A stretch of 64,000 nt of DNA from Cercophora sp. LCS_1 (taxonomy: Eukaryota; Ascomycota; Sordariomycetes; Sordariales; Lasiosphaeriaceae): positions 186,001 to 250,000 of the forward strand of contig JAPZLL010000047.1 in NCBI GenBank assembly GCA_036250225.1, read 5' to 3'. This document shows, piece after piece, positions 58,786-64,000 of this stretch. The notes beneath the pieces are model-generated. The model searched no databases, was not told the DNA's origin, and worked only from the letters and a program-made list of their open reading frames with translations. The position numbers and the translations under genes were made by a program. The first letter of the stretch is position 1. Each line of letters begins with the position of its first letter.

Positions 58786-60124
58786 CCGTCGTATTTTTGG
58801 CTCGGATCTGGTCAAAAATGGATGACCTGCGCCCCTCAGCCACACTGCTCAACGTGCACGGATTTTGCTGTGCATCTGCATCAAGGTCTGCATCAAGGTC
58901 TGCAACTGTCACCACCCCTGTTGAGGCCATCGCCACTTACCAATGGACCAGTCAACGGTAACGGCAATTGCTCGGCGCCGCCAGGATTTGGCTGTTGCCG
59001 AGGCGGCGGCGCGGCTGAGCCGTCGGCTCAAACGTCCAAGGAAGTTGGTGATAGTTGCCATTGGTCTCCTTTTGGTGTTGAAGCCCCCCACGCGCAAAGG
59101 TCAACCTCAACCCGATAAAAGGTTGCCTGCAAACCCTCGAAATCCTTCAGGGCAACGCTGGCTGCTTTGCTGACCTCCTTCGGATGGATAGCGATACCTT
59201 TGGCAATTTGGTAACGTGGTTCGAGAACAATACGCCTTTGGCCGCCTCGAGATATCTTGTAGTCGACGAGAAGGTGTTGCAGGGGCCTGGCTCGGTCCGA
59301 GTCAGGCCCCTGCAACACGATACCTTTGGCAATTTGGTAACGTAGTTCGAGAACAATGCGCCTTTGGCCGCCTCGAGATATCTTGCAGTCGAGGAGAAGG
59401 TGGTGATGTTCGCGTGCCAGGGGCAGACCCATTGCTTTGTTGCCTTTGTTATGGGACACATATATTTGCACCTCAACAACAGATTTTTAATCGCGCATGC
59501 AACTCTTGCATAAAAAATGGATTCTTTGCCCTGAATAGCTTCATTTTTGACAGTGTGGCAAAGAGACCCTACGAACAAGCCACAGATCGGAGGGGAAGAA
59601 CTGTCAGAAAGAAGTGAGCACAGACGCTACTGTGAGCTACGAGCCAATGAGCTCCACTGAGCGTAAATAAAGTAATCGGCTCACTTTTGTCGCTTCTTTC
59701 TACCTACAGTCCAAAGAGCTTTCTGCCATTTCCGGGTAAAGGACATCCAGTCGCGCCAAAGCGCAGAACAACCCCCACGTCCCTCTACAATCGCTCAGCA
59801 GGTATGCCTTCCATCCTTGCATTGTGATGGGTCACAAACTAAACCGTGCTTTGTAGGATTAATCAGTGCCTGTTCAAAGCAGAGGTTGCAAGCGCAAGTA
59901 ACGTTTCCGGCCATAGGCCCGTAAACACCTGAACAAAGGTTGAAGTCAAAGACCTCCGGAAATGGAATCCTCAATCTAGAATAAGAAGGTCTGTGGCCGC
60001 TCCTTTGGAAGAGGAGGACAAACGTTCTAACACATACAACTACCTTGTAACGATTCACTTGTCAAAGACCCTTCTTCACCCCAACGCCCTTGGTTACGTA
60101 TAAGGCGCCAATCCCCTCATCATC
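58786..60124. other. Intergenic region with short repeats
   Basis: No firm gene. A frame at 58943-59173 (RRRQDLAVAEAAARLSRRLK) is open but unsupported. About 59735-59905 is a degraded copy of the small exon-intron block of the next gene: it carries GGTAAAGGACATCCAG, GGTCACAAACTAA and GCAAGCGCAAGTAACG at matching spacing. Confidence 0.4.
59193..59402. repeat. Direct repeat pair flanking a hairpin
   Basis: About 81-84 bp, beginning GATACCTTTGGCAATTTGG, occurs at 59193-59273 and again at 59319-59402 with few differences. Between them, 59274-59318, is a 22-bp inverted repeat with one central base. Confidence 0.85.
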
Positions 60125-61887
60125 ATGGCCCGCACTCGAGCCCAGGCAGCGGCTCAGCAGGGGCTTCGATCACCACCAGTTCAGCAGGGGCTTCGATCAC
60201 CAGCAGCTCAGCAGGGGCTTCGATCACCAGCAGTTCAGCAGGGGCTTCGATCACCAGCAGCTCAGCAGGGGCTTCGATCACCAGCAGTTCAGCAGGGGCT
60301 TCGATCACCAGCGGCTCAGCAGGGGCTTCGATCACCAGCATCAGAAGGTCAAGGTACTAATTCCCCGCAGCGCCAGAAGGGCATCTTCCACTAACGATTA
60401 ACAGGAAAACAGCCCCAGGACATCCAGCCGCGCAAGCGCAAGCAGTCAATCGGAGACACACTCAAGCCCAAGTCTCAACAGGTATGTCCATCCCCACATC
60501 GTAATGGATCACAAACTAATAGGATCCACCATCGCCTGTCCAGGGCAAAGGTCACAAGCGCAAGCAGTCAATCGGAGACACACTCAAGCCCAATCCAGAC
60601 CCGTCCCACAAGCGACAACGGACATCTCCTACACGCCCGGCCGAAATCACAGAGCCAGCGGTTGGCACCGGCGCGCCCGAGCAGACCGACCCGATTGCTT
60701 TCTGGGCGAAGGAAGGGCGCTGGCCAGAGGAGCAGGACTGGCCGGAAGAGACCTCAGAGACCTCAGAGACGGATTTTGCCATGGATCATCTACTTGTGCG
60801 GAAGAAATCCTCGTCCAATCTGCAGAAGCGGTCCATCTCTGCCACATCCGCGACGCCCAGCGACCAGAAGCCGAGGGAGGAGAAGAGCACGCCATATCGA
60901 CAACAGCGTTACGAGACCAAACTGGAGCTCAAAGGCAGCTACATGACCAAAGCTCCGTCAGGCTTGGCCAGCGCCAGCCAGACTCTTTGCCGGTCTCTCC
61001 TGGAGAAGACGCCGCCAGTTCCCAGCGATACACTCTTCCGCGACGATGTCTTTGAAACGACATGCCAGAAGATACACAACAAAAATGAGGCGCGAGTCGT
61101 TCAGGACATCAGTCGGCTCATTGTTCCTTCAGCTGAAAGTTTTGCGACATTTGGCGCAAATCACCTTGACATCCTTGTCGAGAGCGTCAACGAAGGGTGG
61201 AACAGCTCGATCCCCCTCACCAACACCCGCCCACAGCCTGACTACTCCGTTGGGTTCAAACGAGACGCATTCACCGAGGACCAGTTCGCCAAGCTGTTGC
61301 CATGCGTTGGCGACTTCACCTCCGGGGACCAGTCTTTCTTCATGGCAACGCACTACATGTACTTTCCGTTCCTGACCTGCGAGGTGAAGTGCGGCGCCAC
61401 TGGGCTCGACGTCGCAGACCGGCAGAACGCCCACAGCATGACCCTTGCGGTGCGGGGCATTGTCGAGCTCTTCCGTGCTGTTAAGCGGGAGGATGAGGTC
61501 AACCGGAAGATCCTTGCCTTCTCTGTCTCGCATGACAACCGGTTGGTACGGATCTATGGCCACTACCCGGTGATAATTGGGAAAGACATTAAGTACCACC
61601 GGCACCCAGTCCATGAATTTTCCTTTATCGCGCTCGACGGAAGGGATAAATGGACAGCATATCGATTCACGAAGAACGTCTACGACATATGGATGCCTAA
61701 GCATTTTGAGAGCATCTGCTCCGCCATTGATCAGTTGCCGTCGAATCCGGACTTTGGTCTTTCCCAGGACTTGGGGAACTCAGATGCTGGCTCCGTTTCA
61801 CTGCCTATCGAACAGGGCAGCCAGTCGAGCAACGCTGAGCAGCAAGGGGTTACTGGGTCGGGGTCGGTAAAGCGGAGGAAGGTCTAA
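60125..61887 (+). CDS. PD-(D/E)XK nuclease-like protein (DUF7924-like)
   Basis: Exons 60125-60353, 60405-60481 and 60544-61887, 549 aa, intact. It begins MARTRAQAAAQQGLRSPPVQ with seven 9-residue repeats (QQGLRSPAA/V). Exons 2 and 3 start with related segments, each holding KRKQSIGDTLKP, a probable nuclear localisation signal. A linker with FWAKEGRWPEEQDWP leads to a large conserved domain: IPLTNTRPQPDYSVGFKRDA, then FMATHYMYFPFLTCEVKCG, AHSMTLAVRGIVELF and YRFTKNVYDIWMP. Asp335, Glu382 and Lys384 (D...ExK) are the arrangement of PD-(D/E)XK nucleases. The family is abundant in fungi; I recall it as DUF7924. Nuclease activity is inferred, not known. The C-terminus is low complexity and basic. 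Confidence 0.8.
60155..60343 (+). repeat. 27-bp coding tandem repeat (seven units)
   Basis: Units of CAGCAGGGGCTTCGATCACC plus 7 bases start at 60155, 60182, 60209, 60236, 60263, 60290 and 60317. They encode QQGLRSPAA or QQGLRSPAV in near-alternation, from a C/T difference in the last codon. The multiple of three keeps the frame whatever the copy number. Confidence 0.95.
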
Positions 61888-62045
61888 GCCAGGTGGAAGA
61901 GGATTTGTTTGGGTTCGAGTCATTGTGATGGTCTCTTGATCCGGTATATGGTATTGCCTTTGGAGTTTTTTTGGGCTGCGAGAAACTTCTTCTTCTTCTG
62001 TTGTCGGAAATAGCATAGCTGGCTTAATAGCAGTTCCGATGAATA

Positions 62046-62571
62046 CTAAGTGCCTTCGACTTCTATGTTGACGACAGAGTTGGCTTCCGCTGCCTCGTGA
62101 ACGCCTTGAGCCCACGTCGCGCTCCAAGTATCGGAGCGCGTGCTCGCTGCTGATGGGGCCGATCAGAGACCGCACGTAGTCCAACTGGTGTTGGGATGGG
62201 AACCCAAATTGAGAGGTAAAGGACAGCTCGGAGAGTTGGTCCCATATGTTCTGTTGCCTTGCTGGAAAGTCATCCCATGGCACAATGCGCCGAGGGTAAA
62301 TTCGGCCGATGGGATTGGTCATATCGCCTTATATTGTCAAAGAACGGTCGGTGACTACCTCAATGGCAAGGCTGAGAGTGTGGCAAGCCTCAAGATACGA
62401 TGCAAGTGTTTGTGGCCGCCATGTCTTTGCGACTTCTTCTGCTTCTTCGCGTCGGCGTTGCTCCTCTTCGCATTGGCATTGCTCATCCAACACGCAACGC
62501 TCAGCATCCGAGGCTCGCCTCTCGGCTTCTGTAAGAGCCTGTTGTAATCTCGCCATCTCGTTGTCGGCCAT
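62046..62571 (-). pseudogene. Broken N-terminal region of a fungal coiled-coil/kinase-associated family
   Basis: Starts MADNEMARLQQALTEAERRA, a coiled coil rich in Glu/Arg, then PQTLASYLEACHTLSLAIEV and VTDRSLTI, where TAA (62329-62331) interrupts. The frame then goes on: MTNPIGRIYPRRIVPWDDFP, IWDQLSELSF and SQHQLDYVRSLIGPISSEHA. Sense is lost after LRYLERD, near 62105, and the neighbouring frame ends at TAG 62046. I recognise this as the N-terminal region of a widespread fungal family whose longer members often have a kinase-like C-terminal domain; that domain is missing here. TAA fits CAA with C-to-T at CpA. Convergent with the nuclease-like gene 160 bp away. Confidence 0.6.
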
Positions 62572-63140
62572 CTCGATTGCGGCGAAGGTCGGTTAAGTTT
62601 ATTTGGGCAGAAGGTGGCTGATGCGGTTTGGGCTTTGTGGATGATGCCATGTTCGCTTGGCTTGGAGTGGAACCGCGACGAACTTCGGGGAGTTTACCGA
62701 TTATGTAAGCCAGGGAGCGCCGCACGCCCATGGAGAGAACGGAGCGGGGACCAGCCCATCAATGCGCTCTCTTCCCCATCCTCTGCTTCTCCACTATAAA
62801 CCTGCTGTTGCATTGCGAGCTGCTGCAGGCACCCGCCCGCCCCTGGCCGCTCGAGTCTTGCGTTGTGGCCTCGAGACAGGCGACATCAAAGGTATGATTG
62901 ACGCCCCGTGGCTCCTGCCTGTTCGTTCCCCCACCCGCGTGTCCCCAGGATCTGACCAGTGAGCGGGATCCCAGAATTCAAGGCGCGAAACACCAACCAC
63001 CTGGAGCTCCAGACACGTCACCGCGACGCGACCGACCAACCGACCCCACCATACAAACTCGGCCATACGCTCGTCAACCTTGCTTTGCCTGTTATAGCCT
63101 ACTTCTCACCATACCCGAGCAAGACGAAAGGACGAACGAC
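62572..63140. other. Intergenic region, no gene seen
   Basis: An ATG at 62653 on the minus strand (MASSTKPKPHQPPSAQ) could be an earlier start for the coiled-coil gene in another frame. The right part is GC-rich with CACTATAAACC at about 62791, a possible TATA region for the plus-strand ORF. Confidence 0.35.
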
Positions 63141-64000
63141 ATGGATACACCTAGCTCCCCGGCGAGCCGGCCTGCCAAGAGGGGCGGCGAGGCGCTCGAC
63201 CCTAACGCCCGCCCCTCCCCCGCCAAGCGCCCGAGGGACGGCAACCACACTGACCGGGCCGCTCAACCTCCTTTCGTTCACTCCTCCAAGCTGTGGTCGT
63301 ATTGTGGCAGGGTCTTTCAGTCGTTGTCGGACCTCGTCGTCCGTGTAACCCGATTTCCCGATGATCCCAGCCAGCCCCAGTACCGCCCAACGGGACGTCT
63401 TGGCCAGCATCCAGCCCAACGATGGAGCCGGCCCCCCATCACGATGTGGTCATGCGGTATACCCTGTCTAGCCTGCTCAGGCACTTTGGACTCAACCAGC
63501 GCGCGCAATGTAGTACATCTTCCCGCCGGACGAGCAAGGTAACCAGCGCTCGCTTCACATCTCCGACGCAGGGACCTGGAACGTCTGTAGAAAGGGACCG
63601 TGGCGTTCCGCTGACGCCGGGGGAGCCCGATCTACCCCCTTACTTCCTGACTGGCCTTCTAGGCGCTACCGCCCGGGCAGTCAGCAACAGATGCCATTCT
63701 AGCCCGTCGACGGGCGGCAGCCCTAGCTCTGCCGCGGCGAGGCCTGTCTCCTGCCCCCCACGCCCGCCTTACCACTACAGCTAACCCCCCGCTCTCAATC
63801 CCCCCTCGGCGGAAAGACCAGCTGCAGCGTCCTCGCATGTAATACAGCTCGCGCAGGAGTTCGTCGATCAGCCACCTCTGCATCGCTCACCCTCCCCTAG
63901 CCCGCCCTCTCTCAAGACCGCCGATGGCGCCACAGATGATGTTTCAGACGACGGCTCGGTAATATTCGTCTCGGAGAATCCCGCCGCACAGGAGGACGAC
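63141..64000 (+). pseudogene. Broken gene running off the window, possibly Ulp1-like protease
   Basis: From ATG 63141 the frame MDTPSSPASRPAKRGGEALD with KRPRDG (NLS-like) is coherent to about 63390. A second frame then reads VVMRYTLSSLLRHFGLNQRA at about 63440, and a third YIFPPDEQGNQRSLHISDAG from 63514. A frame open from 63422 is cut by TAA at 63782-63784 and continues to the window end with VIQLAQEFVDQPPLHRSPSP and an acidic stretch (DGATDDVSDDGSVIFVSE). The order recalls Ulp1-like cysteine protease genes in fungi, but the catalytic part is not visible, so this is a guess. At least two frame changes and one stop imply decay, unless introns were missed. Confidence 0.35.

Noticed and set aside
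59028..59471. 147-codon frame on the minus strand with repeated ISRGGQRRIVLE
   Set aside because: The repetition follows from the DNA direct repeats; no start context or homology supports a gene.
60155..60343. Regular 27-bp repeats as a CRISPR array
   Set aside because: There are no spacers; the units are contiguous, coding and in a eukaryotic gene.

Overview
The window is fungal nuclear DNA from a filamentous ascomycete (Pezizomycotina, most likely a sordariomycete). The evidence is short introns (about 45-95 nt) with CTGAC/CTAAC branch points, HET-domain genes, a secreted laccase with the ascomycete DSGL C-terminal plug, and long AT-rich tracts next to GC-rich genes, as left by repeat-induced point mutation (RIP). 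No rRNA, tRNA or CRISPR array was recognised. Gene models were spliced by eye, so exon ends carry some uncertainty.

Layout. 0.5-9.8 kb: the mitochondrial pyruvate carrier subunit MPC1, a trypsin-like protease with C-terminal repeats, a broken GIY-YIG-like gene and an intact laccase. 12-19 kb: a broken aminoglycoside-phosphotransferase-like gene, a secreted alpha/beta hydrolase and a HET gene interrupted by in-frame stops. 20-27 kb: a cluster of small or broken genes carrying PAM2-like motifs (LNPRAxxF), one linked to an RRM-like region. 28-36.5 kb: an unknown coiled-coil protein, an intact HET gene, a CCCH zinc-finger gene and a 2-oxoglutarate/Fe(II) oxygenase.

37-57 kb is a repeat compartment: AT-rich degraded sequence, four TA-flanked miniature elements with related ends, a pogo/Fot-like element lodged in a minisatellite, a broken integrase-type transposon gene, two LTRs, and a TTTA microsatellite around a 100-N gap. 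Two paralogous cysteine-motif genes (49.5 and 58.5 kb) face each other as an inverted duplication; their untranslated leader and first intron are far more alike than their first coding exons.

58.8-64 kb: short repeats, a perfect-looking hairpin, an intact PD-(D/E)XK-like protein whose N-terminus is a 27-bp tandem repeat, a broken coiled-coil gene convergent with it, and a broken ORF leaving the window.

Overall this is accessory, fast-evolving sequence. Many otherwise good frames are cut by stops explainable by single C-to-T changes, often at CpA, which is the RIP signature. Apart from the laccase, hydrolase, oxygenase and MPC1, most genes belong to lineage-specific, self-recognition or mobile-element families.
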